Positions 23,850-36,700 of a stretch of DNA of 64,000 nt are shown here, one piece after another. Source of the stretch: Oncomelania hupensis (taxonomy: Eukaryota > Mollusca > Gastropoda > Littorinimorpha > Pomatiopsidae); assembly GCA_036898135.1 (NCBI GenBank), contig CM072511.1, positions 29,129,182 through 29,193,181 of the forward strand, given 5' to 3'. Numbering within the stretch: the first letter of the stretch is position 1; every line of letters starts with the position of its first letter. The notes beneath the pieces are model-generated. The model worked only from the letters and a program-made list of their open reading frames with translations. It did no database searches and was not told the DNA's origin. Both the position numbers and the translations under genes were made by a program.

Positions 23850-26800
23850 CTTCTGAGGTATCACTTATGATGGAGAGAACTCTTCTTTCTCATTCTGACA
23901 ATGAAGTGTCTGTTGGACCTGTAGCAGGAACAGAACAGCAGCAATGTATACGAATGTCTACTCCACGCAGACTACGGACCACAGTTTACTTTCCAGCTAC
24001 AAGTACACCAGACAGTAAAGTACGCCTTTATGAAGACAAGACTGACATTGGATCACTGCTTTTCTCCAAAGAAGACTCTGAAGATGATCCTACACCTATG
24101 GAGGTAGACAGCATCGACCATAGAAGTGCAAGATCAAATGAAAACAGTATCAGTCCTTTGACCATGACAGTTGACAGTCTTGCAAATAGATTCCTGGGTT
24201 CTTCAGGTAAACTTTGCGGTGGTAGAGTATCGTGGCAAGTTCTACCCAAATGCAACTTTTCACCAGTTTCTCCTGGTGATAAAAATGACAGTGGCTTTGG
24301 ATCTGTAGGTGAGGCAAATCTCAGTGGAACATCACCTGTGGTATCGTCTCCATTTGATTCTGGCAAAGCCAGTCAGCCTGCAAGTAAGAGTCTGTGCTCA
24401 GCTCCAAGTCAAACAATTGCTCCCTTCATATTTTCAAATGAAGAAATCCGATTCCCAGTAGCTGCAGCAGGATGCAACATGGACCAAGAAAATGTGGAAT
24501 CGGATGTTTACATGGAAAGTCCAAAGGAAAATAGCATAATGTTGAAAAGTAAACTCGCTGTTTGTAGCCCCTGTTCTATTTATAGAAATTGTCATCCCTA
24601 CTCTAGAGGCAACTCACCAAGGAGGATTTTCCAAGAAAGAGACTCTACTCCCAAACCATCTGAGATTACCAGTACTACAGACTTCCGTGCGGAAAGGAAA
24701 CAGAATGGAGAAAGACTTCACAGCTTTCAGTCTGCTGAATCTCTTGTGCTGAAAAGCAGCCCAGTTTATGTGACTACAGACATGACGCCAGAGACTGCTA
24801 ATGTACAATCGGCCCAAGTCTCTGAACCAACATCAGCCACAATGACTCTACACCCTGTCCTCAGGGCACTGAAAGAAGTGGTTGACAACTCTCCCCCATA
24901 TGTCCCAGGGAGTAAAAGGCCACAGTCATCATCACGAAGGAGGTCCATCAGGTTTAGTCGGAACCCAACTTCTTTGAGGCAGAGACTCTTTGTAGAAGAG
25001 GTATGTATGGGCTATTGTACCATTGATATCAAGTAACATAGTAACGAGTAAGAAAATGTTTAGTGCATTTAAAACTGGAACTTGATTTGAAGTTTAGTTT
25101 ATTTCTTAATTTTTTAGAATTTATGTTTTGGTAAAAATTATTTTATTTACTTATTTAAAATTTTTATAGTTCATTTTCATGTATTTCTTTACTCTTTTTT
25201 TTTTTTTCAGAAGCCTGGCACAGAGAGGGCAGCACTCCTTATGACCACAGGCAATAAAGGCAAGAATGAACAGGTAGTGGAGACTTCACCACAAACACTC
25301 ACTACCAAATCTGCATTGCCATCGGTGGTAAGGTCATTACTGTCACAACTCCCAGAAGCCTCTCACCCTGCTGATTCATTAGCATCAGGAGCCAGTCCAA
25401 CGACTACAGAAGCCTCACAGGGGACCTTAACGTCAGATCCCTATTATTTTATCAGGACACTCCAGCTTGAGTCAACAACTTGTTGTCTGGATGATCAGGT
25501 AATTAATTTACAACTACTGAAATAAAGAAATGAAGTTTAGTTGTACTTATTTATTATTTATGTAGACGTGGTTTTATGTGGCTAAGCTAAAGTCTGTAAT
25601 TCCGACTGTTTTAATATTCCAACAGGCAATGGTTGAAGAAAATAAAGGTGTGATGCAGAGTCTAGGAACAGGCAGTAAAAAGTACTTGATTTAAATGAAA
25701 AATGTTCAGGCAGACTTTTTTGGACGCCACTTGCATGTGCAAAGTTCTAGCAAATTTAAATTTTGCTTATTACCATAGTGTCAGCCTCAAGAGCTGAAAA
25801 CAAGATATTATTTAGATTTGTTGTACGTTTTCGGTCCTCCCTCCAACCCCATCCACCTGTCCCTTCCTCCTAGAACCCCTCTCATTTACTCCCCTCTGCC
25901 GCTCTGGTGTGATTCAGTGATTGTTTGTTGTCTTTATTCAAGTTTGGTTCACCACCTTTATATGCGTGAGAAAGAGGAAGGTTGTGATTTTAATCGGGTA
26001 TTATATTACCGTCCTTTACTGCCATAATCTGTACAATGTTGAATAACTGTAACAATTCATTGCCTGTGCATATGCATGTTTCCTTGGGGCTTCTGCGAGA
26101 GTGAGAAAACGTTTCGCAGTATCTGGTGTGTATTCCTTGCAGGTCCAGGAGTGTGAGGAAGCAAGAAAAGTGATCTACAACACCAGGAAGAACCGCAAGA
26201 TATATCATTGCAAAGTGTATCCAGATTCCTCAACAGTGATGCCAGATTCCTTGGGTAAGCAGTATTTTAACAACTCAGTCTTTGGTTGTTGTTGTTTTAC
26301 TAATTACTTTAATTTTGTATTTATGTATTTATTTAGTGATCAAAAGTGTCTGTAACCTGCTTAACACAGAATGAAAATGTCCTATCCTATCCTATCCTAT
26401 CCTATCCTATCCTATCCTATCCTATCCCGTAACTCGAAGGTCGTAGAGGCACCACAGATGATCGTTTAACCAGCGTACTCCATCTTTCCCTGTCCTCAGC
26501 AACCCTGATTGTTTCGCTCAGTGTCAAATTAGTCCATTCTCGAATATTGTCCTCCCACCTCTTTTTCAGTCTCCCTCTTCATCTGCAGGATGGTCTTTGC
26601 ATGACCTGATGATCTGGTGATGTGGCCATACCATCGGAATTTCCGTTTTTTCACCACTGTGAGCAGGTTGTGTTGTCCAATGGCTTGTGTGATGTTCTGT
26701 CGGACTTCGTTGTTGGTGATGTGCTGGGTATAGGAAATGCCCAGAAGTCTTCTGTAGCACCTCATCTCCATGCTTTGTATTCTTCGTTGTAGATCTGCTG

Positions 26801-29163
26801 TGAGGGTCCATGTTTCACAAGCATATACGAAGATGGAGATGACAATGGAGCGCAGCAGTCTTATCTTGGAATGTAGACTGATGGCCCTGTCTTCCCAAAT
26901 TGGCTTCAACCTCTCCAGGGCAGCAATTGTTTGTGCCATCCTGGAGAAGACATCCTGTCGAGACCCTTTGTCTGATACAATGGCTCCTAAATATTTGAAG
27001 CTATGCACTGTGTTGAGGGATTGGCCTTGGACTTTGAGTTTGATGTCCGTGTTGATGCCATTGGTGTTGTTGGTCATCATTTTGGTCTTCTCTGCACTTA
27101 TTTCAATTCCATAGGCTCTGGAGGTGGTGTCAAACCTCTGTACCAGCTGATCAAGTTCTTGTTCCTCTCCAGCCAATCCATCAATGTCATCCGCAAAACG
27201 AAGGTTGGAGATTGCTCTTCCCCCTATGCTGACTGTGCCTTCGTGATCTGCAAGAGCATCTGACATGATGCGCTCTAGGAGGATATTGAAGAGTGTTGGA
27301 GAGAGTAGGCATCCCTGACACACACCGATTGTTGTTCTGAACCAGTTTCCGATGGCGCTGTTGTGGAGGACTGCACTGGTAGCCTTGTCATACAGGCTTT
27401 TGATGACTTCAATAATTTTAGGGCTGATGTTGTACACTCTCATGGTTGCCCACAGAGCTGCATGCCACACTCGGTCAAACGTCTTTTTGAAGTCTACGAA
27501 AACATGATATACATGTTGTTGGTGCTGTAGGTATTTCTCACAGATTATTCTGAGGTTGAAAATCTGTTCAGTGGTACTTCGCCCTGCTCTGAATCCTGCT
27601 TGTTCTTCAGCTATGATTTGTTGAGCTTAGGGTTTCAACCTGTTGAGTATTATTTTCAGGAGGACCTTGCTGGGATGGCTGATGAGACTTATGGTGTGGT
27701 AATTTTCACCGTCCTGAAGGTTACCTTTTTTGGGAAGAGTGATGACAAGCGACTGGGTCAATGGTGTAGGCCACTCCCCACTCTGCCAGATTTTATTACA
27801 GATTATTATATTATATTATATTATTATATTGTGTTATTATATTGTCTGAAATGGGAACATGTTATTGCTTGGTTTTGTAGTATTATCAAACCAAGAGATA
27901 CTACTAGATTGTCTACAATTGAAATTTAAACCAGTATATTTGAATTGACGTGCTTGCCAAGGTAGGACTTGAGAACTGGAGGTCAAATCTTGGGATTTTT
28001 GGCCTTCAAAAAATGTTTTCTAAACATTTTTATATGGTGCATGTTTAGGTCTTTCAGGTTTAGTTTTACATTAGTGCCATTTGCCACTGACCTTTCAGGA
28101 CTAGAAATACCAGAGCCCGAGGCAAGAAATCTCAAAATCAAATGGAAAGACATGGTGGCTGAGGCACAAGAAATCAGACGATCACCTACCAAAACACCAG
28201 CCACTCCTCGCTCTATTCTGACCAAGGTGAGTTTCCTAATTAAGGACAAACATACAGGAGTTGCATCAACTCACGAACCAGATTAGTGCCCAGTCAAGGA
28301 CAGTACATCAAAATTCACACCAGCCTGTTAGCAACTTTCACATATAATATATGAACACTAAAATTTGTCTGCCAGCGATGAGAGTCAGTGCACGAGTCAG
28401 TGAAACATGACAAAAGTTTCGTTAGCCACGGAAAATGTAGAGATGAACGGGGGAATGAGAATGGGGTGGGGGGTGGGGAGAGTGTCAGTAGGGTGACAAG
28501 CCGCAAGTTTTAGATCATTGCATTGCCCAGTTTTATATTGTATTTGCGTTTGGCAAACAGGCAAGCACTTCCAGCACCCCCAACTAGATTTGCATGTTAT
28601 CATATGGGAACAATACATCCATAATCACAACCATATACATCAATTGACCACAAAAAAAAAGTGTAGATAATGCAAACTTGTGAGGAACTGAGTAAGCATG
28701 ACCGCTGAAATATAGAGAAGTATTTGGATAGACACTTTAATGAAAGTGTACACTCTGTTTACTAACACAGGAGCTAATGCTGACAATTTTACAAATATTG
28801 ATCCACAACATACTGCTGGCAGTATTAGCTGGCATCCTGCCTCTTGTATTGTAATTTGTAGAGGAAGAAAACCAAATTGGTGTGTGCTAAGAGGAGTGGT
28901 GCTTATCACCACTTGGAAAGATCACTGCCGTAGCTTAATCATAATTATGAATGAGTGTTGTTTCCAGGTGGCGATATAGATGTACCTTATAATTGTTTCA
29001 GAGACACATCGATTGTGAGTGCCCATTAATTGTGGGTAGACCAGAAGAAATTGTCATCACAAGACGACGTAAAGAGATGCAGGTGCCAAATAACTACTCT
29101 ACGAGATGGCAGTTCACCCCCCAGGAGTTCACTCCCAAGCAATATCGTTTTCCATTTTTCTAA
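23850..29163 (+). CDS. unrecognised Ser/Thr-Pro-rich protein, five or more exons
   Basis: Exons 23850-25000, 25211-25498, 26143-26254, 28099-28226 and 29002-29163 (TAA) have consensus borders, matching phases and no stop; together they encode about 612 residues. The 5' end is uncertain. The first exon may be joined to one not found upstream, and the frame also stays open back to a Met at 23753. The protein is rich in Ser and Pro, with many proline-directed sites next to basic residues (S-T-P-R-R, S-P-R-R-I-F, S-P-T-K-T-P-A-T-P-R-S) and a basic S-I-R-F motif resembling a PP1 docking site near the end of the big exon. The C-terminus is basic then aromatic. These features suggest a phosphorylated nuclear or mitotic protein, but that is inference. 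A possible alternative terminal exon lies at 25626-25694. Confidence 0.72.
26376..27797 (-). mobile_element. RTE-like LINE in an intron, 5' truncated
   Basis: The tail (ATCCT)n at 26376-26424 marks the 3' end on the minus strand. The reverse-transcriptase frame is open from 27470 to 26529 (313 residues): G-V-C-Q-G-C-L-L-S-P, R-F-A-D-D-I-D-G-L-A, F-K-Y-L-G-A-I-V and R-R-L-L-G-I-S-Y-T. More RT sequence in other frames continues to ~27797. It is the best preserved of the truncated RTE-like copies besides the one at 41297. It lies antisense in the intron between 26254 and 28099. Confidence 0.9.
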
Positions 29164-31600
29164 TGATGGCATTGCGGATTACATGAAATCATGTGCCATC
29201 CTTCAATTAATCGTGTTGAAGATTATTTTTCTGGTGTGGCAATTTGGTTATTACTTTGAACAAAATATGTATCAATTTTCTTTTGTAACCCACAATATCC
29301 TGTGAACTCCATTGAATTCTGTCGCTGCATTCAACCAACAAAATTAAGGAAAAAAAAACACTTAAAAAAAAAACCTTGACAGTCAAAGCTTTTTTTAAAA
29401 TTAGCCCATTGAATAATGACTAATTTGTAATATCAATTTCCGTGCTCTTTTTCATTGAAGTGGCCCAGTTTGAAGGGTACGGTGTGACAGGTTCTTTTAA
29501 CGTTTACCAAAATGAATCCTACAACCAGAAATACCTCATTTAAAAAAAAAAACACCTTTCTAGCTGGAGTGCTTTGTAACGTTATTAAACATACCATACA
29601 GAGAAAAGAAATCTTTTACTTAAAAAAAAAAAGCTCGTCAAATGTTGGCAACGAAACTTTCTTAATACGAACAAAGTGAGCCAGTCTGGTAACAATAGGC
29701 ATGCGCTGGGCTTCTCCTGGTTTTGTGTGTTTTGTAAACATATCGCAGAACCAAAGTCAAAAATTCAAAGCTTAGAGGAAGGGGAGAGGAGGAGAAGGTG
29801 GGGGTGGTGGGAGTTGAAGGAGTGACCACTACATTATTTTTTCATGTTACATTGATGCCAATTCTCAGGTGGACTCATTTCATGCTTGTCATAAAAAGGT
29901 AAACAAAAATATGCAGATTTTTCGATTTGTGGCTCTTTGAATTTTGTTTGTTTGGTTGGTTTTTGTTTGTTTTGCAACCAACAATATGAAATGTACTGTA
30001 TAAAGCGAATTAGATACCTGTTTCATTCAAATTAGTGTATGGATATTTTTTAATTTTAATGGTGTGCTTTTTTTTTTTTTTAGGTAATGGGATTGATTAT
30101 GATAAATTCTGCAGACATATTCTTCATTCATTTGATTTTAAAAGAATGTCCTGAGTGATTTATGACATTCTTCTGTCTTGGATTGAAAAATTACTTTATT
30201 GGTGTATTTCATTATTATGTTTGTAAATTGGATTGGTTGTATGCTGCTGAATAATTGTGTTTGTTTATGTGTGCTTAATTAATTGATAATTGTATCGTTT
30301 TAATCATTTTAAGTGTCTGCATGTGTTATTCAAATGAACCCAAGTCCATGGTGTTTCATGCTCTCTTTTTAAATGATCATGTAGAATATTATTTTACATT
30401 TGGTGTCTTTTTTCAGATGATCATGAAGATTTTTTAACATTGCTGTTGGGTTCATCCTTCTAAGTTTTAATAGTGTATGTTGATGAGCAAAGAAAACTAC
30501 AAAAGACAAAAAACAAACATAAAACAGACTAAACCCACAGAAGTGCTGTAATTTACTAATTAAATGAATTTCATACTTTTATAAAAGGCGCTGTACCACA
30601 TACCAATCAGCAGTTGTGTTTATTGTTTGGGTTCTTGCTGTTTTTAAAGACTGTGATAGACGCAGTTTTAAAATTAGTCAAAACAATGTTGTGACACGCA
30701 TTGCTTTTGAGGTCGAGAACAAATTCGTGCAGAACCTTTTATATATCTATGAATTGTTTTAAATTTTTTTTTAAGGCTAATATTAGCAAAATTTGAATCT
30801 AAATTTCATGTCAGAGTGTTCACAAGATCATCTGCTGTGGCAGTAACTATTCACATGAGCCCAACAGATTTAATGCAGCGCTGCACGATGAACATACTCC
30901 CAAGGTGGTGTGAATTAACAACCAAGCAGGAGTATTGTCTGAGTATTGACACTTTAATGACTGTATCAAGGAACTCTTTACTAGTTTCTAGAAGACAACA
31001 TCATCCTCAAGGCACCGAATAAGCTGCTTACACTTACAGGCTTGTTTGAGAATTTTTAACCAAATAATGTTCCTCTGTGATCATACTATTTAGTGTCAAA
31101 GTTGGAAAAATGAACTCCTTTGAACTCTTTGAACTCCTTTGAACCCTTTTTTTAAAAATGCAGTTGTGTTTTTTTGTTTGTTTGTTTGTTACCTAAGGGT
31201 AGTTTTAACTTCATTGTATAGAAGCATCTGTAAAAACCTTTCCCTGTGAAATACAGTCTTTCAGACGTAACGACATTCAGTATTATAATCATACTGACAA
31301 ATCACTTTTTTTTTCTTTCTGCTGTGAATATGTATCTCACGTATCTAACCATTACATTCACTGTTCTGGTATTCTTCAGTATTTGCTGCGTAACAATAAA
31401 AATTAGTATTTTCTGTGAGATTACATTTGATGTTCAAGCGCAGCTTTGAAATGGCCTTTTGTAAAAATGTTTTTTGACTCGCATGCATATCAGTGTGAGT
31501 CTATGTACTAACCACCCATCCCCCACTCCCCACCCCTCCAAAAATAAAAATAAAATTTCCAGAGTTTTGCAAATGTGTGTGAGATGAGTCCTAAATAGTC
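29164..31600. other. AT-rich non-coding stretch
   Basis: 3' UTR and intergenic sequence with poly-A and poly-T runs. No exon, RNA gene or repeat with clear ends was found. Confidence 0.4.
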
Positions 31601-32060
31601 CAAAAATGAAATTGAAAAAAAATAGTCCCTCCGTTTGTCTGTTCAGTTGGCCGTCTGTCTGTTCACAGTCCGCCATCTGTGCAAAAACTATAAAGTTGGA
31701 AGGTACTCCGAGCGTATTTCAACTATCACATCCAAACTTGGTTAGATGGTGTATACCCATGAGACCTTAAAAATGATCGGTGAATGAATGACTTTACAAG
31801 GTCAAGGTCACAGAGTCATCAAATGTTAATCAACAAATGAAATTTTTTTCACAAAATTTAACTTTTTTTTCTAGGTTATTACTATTGAACTTATGATTTT
31901 TTGATACGTGATAGATATCAATGAGATACACATACTTTGCAAATTTTGTCTGAAACCTCACGTCAAGGTCACTGGTGCTGTCCAAAGTCAGTTTGTGTAG
32001 GTAATTTGAAGTGACCTTGACCCTAAATTAGGAGAGGTATTAAGTCCAAACTTGTCGTAT
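31601..32060. repeat. dispersed repeat with GTCTGT and AAGGTCAAGGTCA motifs
   Basis: Contains 'CGTTTGTCTGTTCAG..GGCCGTCTGTCTG', 'CAAACTTGGTTAGATGGTG' and 'AAGGTCAAGGTCA' (31798-31810), with further 'GTCAAGGTCAC' at 31963. The same motif set recurs at 63500-64000. No coding capacity. Confidence 0.6.
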
Positions 32061-32081
32061 TTAGAGATGATAAATTGATGC

Positions 32082-32308
32082 GCACCGCCGTAGCTCAAAG
32101 TGGCAGAGCATTCGCCTGGCACACGATGGGAGGGGGGGGGGACTAAATAAAAAGTGGCCATTTTGCACTGTTCATTTTAGCAATATGATTGCTCTGGTGG
32201 TTCAGTGTTGATTTAGGTTCCTACCCCTCTTTCCCTGGGATGGTTATCCCCGTCTGCCATATCGCCAATGGTGGGTGTAGACATTAAACCTCAATGTTCG
32301 TTCGTTCA
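32082..32308 (+). mobile_element. tRNA-derived SINE with (TTCG)n tail
   Basis: Begins with a tRNA-like head ('CGCCGTAGCTCAAAGTGGCA' carries an A-box-like sequence), then a body, and ends 'AAACCTCAATGTTCGTTCGTTC'. The B box is lost in a G-rich run around 32133. A fragment of its body ('TGATTGCTCTGGTGGTTCAG') recurs at 38456. Confidence 0.7.
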
Positions 32309-32785
32309 ATAGGATTGATCTTTCATATATGTTTTGCCTTGGTGGTGATCTTGAAGGTCAAGGTCATTTTAGGTCTTGCAAAATCATACAAAAAATAGGT
32401 CTTCGTACAGTGGAATGGCTGTGGAATATTGCGAGTTCCACAAGGAGCATGTGAGTCATTAGGGCCTTTCCCTTCTAGTTCAAACTAGTGATGACAAGAA
32501 TTTTATTTGTACTATTTTTTATGTTTATTTCTTGCGTGGAAGTGACCTTTTTTTCAGACTGCTGAAAACAACGAAACAGTATGTTCATTCGTATATTGTA
32601 ATCGGTGTTTGAAAGTGTCATGTTCAAATAGTAAACTGTTGATGTTTAAAGAAGAAAACCTCTGTGTTGTCTTCTGATTGTTGATTACTTGAGCACCGAG
32701 AAAACTGGCAAGGAAGTATGTGTGGTGTGTGTGCATTCGCGTTTACATCTCTATATTTGTACAGTGTGTTGCTTGCATCCACGTC

Positions 32786-33496
32786 TACCCCTTGGGGTCA
32801 TGAGCAATCTTGCCACTGTAGATTGTTCTAACCTATAAAGGGAAAAGTGAAAGCCCCAGTTGAAAACCTGTCTTGCCTTTGTAGGCATGACAGATTCACT
32901 GCGGCAACAGTACCCCCGTTGGAGTGCCGGGGGTTTCAGTATAAATAGTATCCCCACTTTATGGAAATTTAGTGCTTTAAATTCCCACTGTTGCTATCTT
33001 CCTCATTTACTCTTTCCCATTCCTGCTCTGTCCTATCACTCTGCTATACTATCTTCTTCTTCGCTAGATCAATGACCTACCTTTTTTCTTGAAAACTCTT
33101 CCTGGACAAGACTCCTTGTTTGTGTATGAGGTTTGTTGGATCAGCTTGGGAGTGTTGGACGCTTTCTGCTGGGTGGTCACTAGGGCTTCCTATGATGTTA
33201 GTATTTAGCAATATAGGCATTTTATATGTATATGTTTTGTTGATGATTTGTAATGATGGTTGTATTCTATTTTGTTTTTGTAACCGGGGGTTCGCGTAGT
33301 TGAGGTAAACCCTCAGCCGTCCCCCGCGTGGGATGTCTTTATTGTAAAGTGACTGGCCGGTGGAGGGCATTCAATTTTCCCACTAGGGTTGTTTCAGCAG
33401 ATCTTTTATGCGGATCGGGGGTTGTCCGGTCCTGATTTGGCTCGGAAGAGTCCGGTGGACCTAAAGCAACAATAAATCAATCAATCAATCAATCAA
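32786..33496 (+). mobile_element. 600-bp retroposon, copy 8 (long form, (AATC)n tail)
   Basis: 711 bases, close to copy 5 along its full length, including the 5' extension. It is flanked by the 12-bp duplication TGCATCCACGTC (32774-32785 and 33497-33508). Confidence 0.92.
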
Positions 33497-33753
33497 TGCA
33501 TCCACGTCACCTCTTATTATTTGTTTTCTTGTGTTGCTCACTGTGAGCTTCTGTCTATTATTGACTCAAGTATAGCAATATGAGTCTTATGTACTCTGCC
33601 CAAAATAAGAAAAATTCATTTTTTTGGCAAATCCGCACGAGATGAGTCCTAAATTGTCTAAATATAATATCCCCAAAAAGCCTGACCATTAACCATTGAC
33701 CATTAAAGTGTTTTTGTTTAAAACAAGCTGAACCTTTCTTGTGGTTTCCCCAG

Positions 33754-36700
33754 ATATTCAATTTGAGAAGACTCAGCCCCTGAGGAGATTTCGTAATGCA
33801 TTTGATGCAGGGACATGCCACCAACTGGTACATTGAAATGAGAAACCAGTTGATGTGCATCATCAGCACATCAAACATATCTCGCCCAGGAGAGATAATC
33901 CAAATGACCCTTGAAGAGTTCCATAATGCCAGAGAGGTCAAAGGAAAAAAAATCATCCGAGTAAGTACTTTAATTTCTTTTGTTACAAATGCTTGTTAGC
34001 AATATATTGTGGTAATATAAACAATCATTACAGGATTTTTTTTCATGTCCTTGTGTATATGTGTGCAGGTGAAGAAACATAAAACATCTTCGAGCTTCGG
34101 CAGGGTCAAGGGAACTGATTCTTCACAGCGAAGACTTTGAGAGACTGGAACAGTAAGTAATATTGATATTGTTGTGTCCCTAAACCCTCCTGTTATGGTT
34201 ACATAGATCAGGAGCCATTTTTGCTTACGGATGGACAGTCCTTCAGTTACTGTTAATCAAACAATACATTCAATAGAAGCGTCATCCATTTCTGGCACCA
34301 ACAGTAGTCAGTGTAGTCCCAAAAGATGGCCTTTGATGACGGTTCATATACACATAGTATGTATGTTCCCAGCAGTTGACTCTAAAACATCGTGCCATTG
34401 TTTTCTGTTGTACCTACATCTTTATGGCAAGAAACGCTATTTGCCAATTCAAAGACCCTAACCCTGACCCCAAGGCCCCGGTCTTCATCACCAGTACTGG
34501 CAGGGCTCTCACTACGAGCCAGTTCAACACCATCCACACCACAGTGGTCGGGAATACCTGCACACAAATTCGTAAAGTTGTGTCACGGCAGGTAAGGGCA
34601 CTCAAAAAACCTTTAACCCACAAAAACATAATACCATTTTATGTGTCACACTGCATACATGGCAATCAATCATGAAAAAAAGATGTATACAACAAGACAT
34701 TGCAACACTCCTCTCTGGTACAGTGGTTCTTGACAATCATCTACTGTTTTCTAATTCAGGTACGCATCCAAGACGAAACATGCCGAAAAAAAACGGCAGA
34801 CCTGCTACACCATACCCTGCCCACACAAACCCGATACTATGCCGGGGAGGCACGCACTGAGGCCAGGGTCGAGGCATTCATCCGCGTTGGAGCGGAAGTC
34901 TTTCAAGGTGAGTCAGTGATTATACGTACCTTTGGTTATGTAATTTTAAAGTGTTTATAATAAATGACAATTTCAGGACTCTTTCAACAACTGGAAACAC
35001 TAAACACAATTCATTGTGAGTATTTATGATTAGCTTTTACTTATACTTCACTTCCAAATTGTACAGACAGAAAGAAACAGGGCAATCGACCACGTTGTTA
35101 ATAGCATCATAAACAGCCATGTCTTTCATGTATTTGCAGATGACCTTGCCATCCAACCTTCTACCAGTATGGTGGTGCCCGACCTAACTCCATTGCACAC
35201 CATCATCAAGAAGAATCGCAGTAAGTCGATTACAATGTCCTTTTACTGATATGAATATATAGCAATAGGCCCTTTACTTGGTATTAGATTCACGTCAACA
35301 TTGTAATTCGTTGGTTGAGTCACTAATGGTTAGTGTTCCACACTTTGTTACTGTGAATGCTAATTGTTATATCACTACACTACATGGGTTCATGAGTTTG
35401 ATGGTAGTTTGTGGTCATAACATAGGTTATAATATCCACCACTTGTTCACCAAATACATTATAATCATGATGAAAACAATCGTCAAGAGTATAATAACAG
35501 ATACAAATGAACAATTTCAGGGAATTTATTGCAAAAGATGGAAACAATTTGAGACAGGGTTGCTAGCATCATCAAGATCCATGTTTTCCTTCTCTTTACA
35601 GAGACAGTGTCACACACGGTCACCAAACCACCGTCCCCAGAGCCAGTGCCCGCCTCATCAACTGAAGACCACTCCAGTAAGTCTAGAACATGTGCTGTCA
35701 TGTCCGCCACTTATTCACCACATAATTCCTATTCATCGTACAGGAAATCGTACAGTGTATAAAATAAGTCAATGTATTGCAAAAGGGTTAAACAATTGCA
35801 TACATTTGCTAGCATCATCAAGATCCACTTTTTCCATCTATTTACAGATACCACAGTTGTGGCTGCTCGCTCGCTGTCATCAAGTGATGATGAACAGAGT
35901 ACAGGTAAGTCTATAACATGTGCTATAATGTCCACCACTTATTCACCACATAACTTCTATTCATAAACAATTATAATAACATATACAAATCAACAATTTC
36001 AGTGAATTTAAAAAAAGTGGTACACAATTGGACAGAGTTCATAGCATCATCGAGATCCACGTTTTCCATCTATTTACAGATACCTCAGCTGGACTACATA
36101 CAGTGAAGCGTGGGCGAACTTCCAAAATTATATCCAGCGATGATAAACAGCCAAGCAGTAAGTCTACAACATGTACTATAATGTCCACCACTTATTCACC
36201 ACATAATTTCTAATCATGATCAAAACATACTAACGAGTATAATAACAGATGCAAATCAACAATTTTAGTCCATTTATTGCAAAAGTGTTAAACAATTGAA
36301 CATAGTTGCTACCATCATCAATATCCAACTTTTTCCATCTACTTACTCATCCAGTGGGACCAACATCATCGCCAATGGCAGGGCCATCCACTGCTGGACA
36401 AGGATCCTCCCCCCATGTTTCCACTGGCTCATCAAGTCTGCAAGCTACAGACAGTAAGTCTACAACATGTACTATAATGTCCACCTCTTATTCACCACAT
36501 ATTTTCTAATTAAGATCAAAACATCCTAACCATTGTAATAACAGATACACATCAACAATTTCAGTGCATTTATTGCAAAAGTGTTAAACAATTGGACATA
36601 GTTGCTAGCATCACCAATATCCACCTTTTCCATCTAATTACAGATACCGTTCAACCAACATCTTCGCAGAGCACAGGGCCATCCACCCCACAACCAAGCT

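Noticed and set aside
24028..24366. Antisense frame of 112 residues
   Set aside because: It is the shadow of the large exon 23850-25000, which has splice and phase support.
25626..25694. Additional internal exon of the 23850-29163 gene
   Set aside because: The acceptor and frame are good, but no donor gives a phase that joins the next exon, and the frame ends at TAA; kept only as a possible alternative terminal exon.
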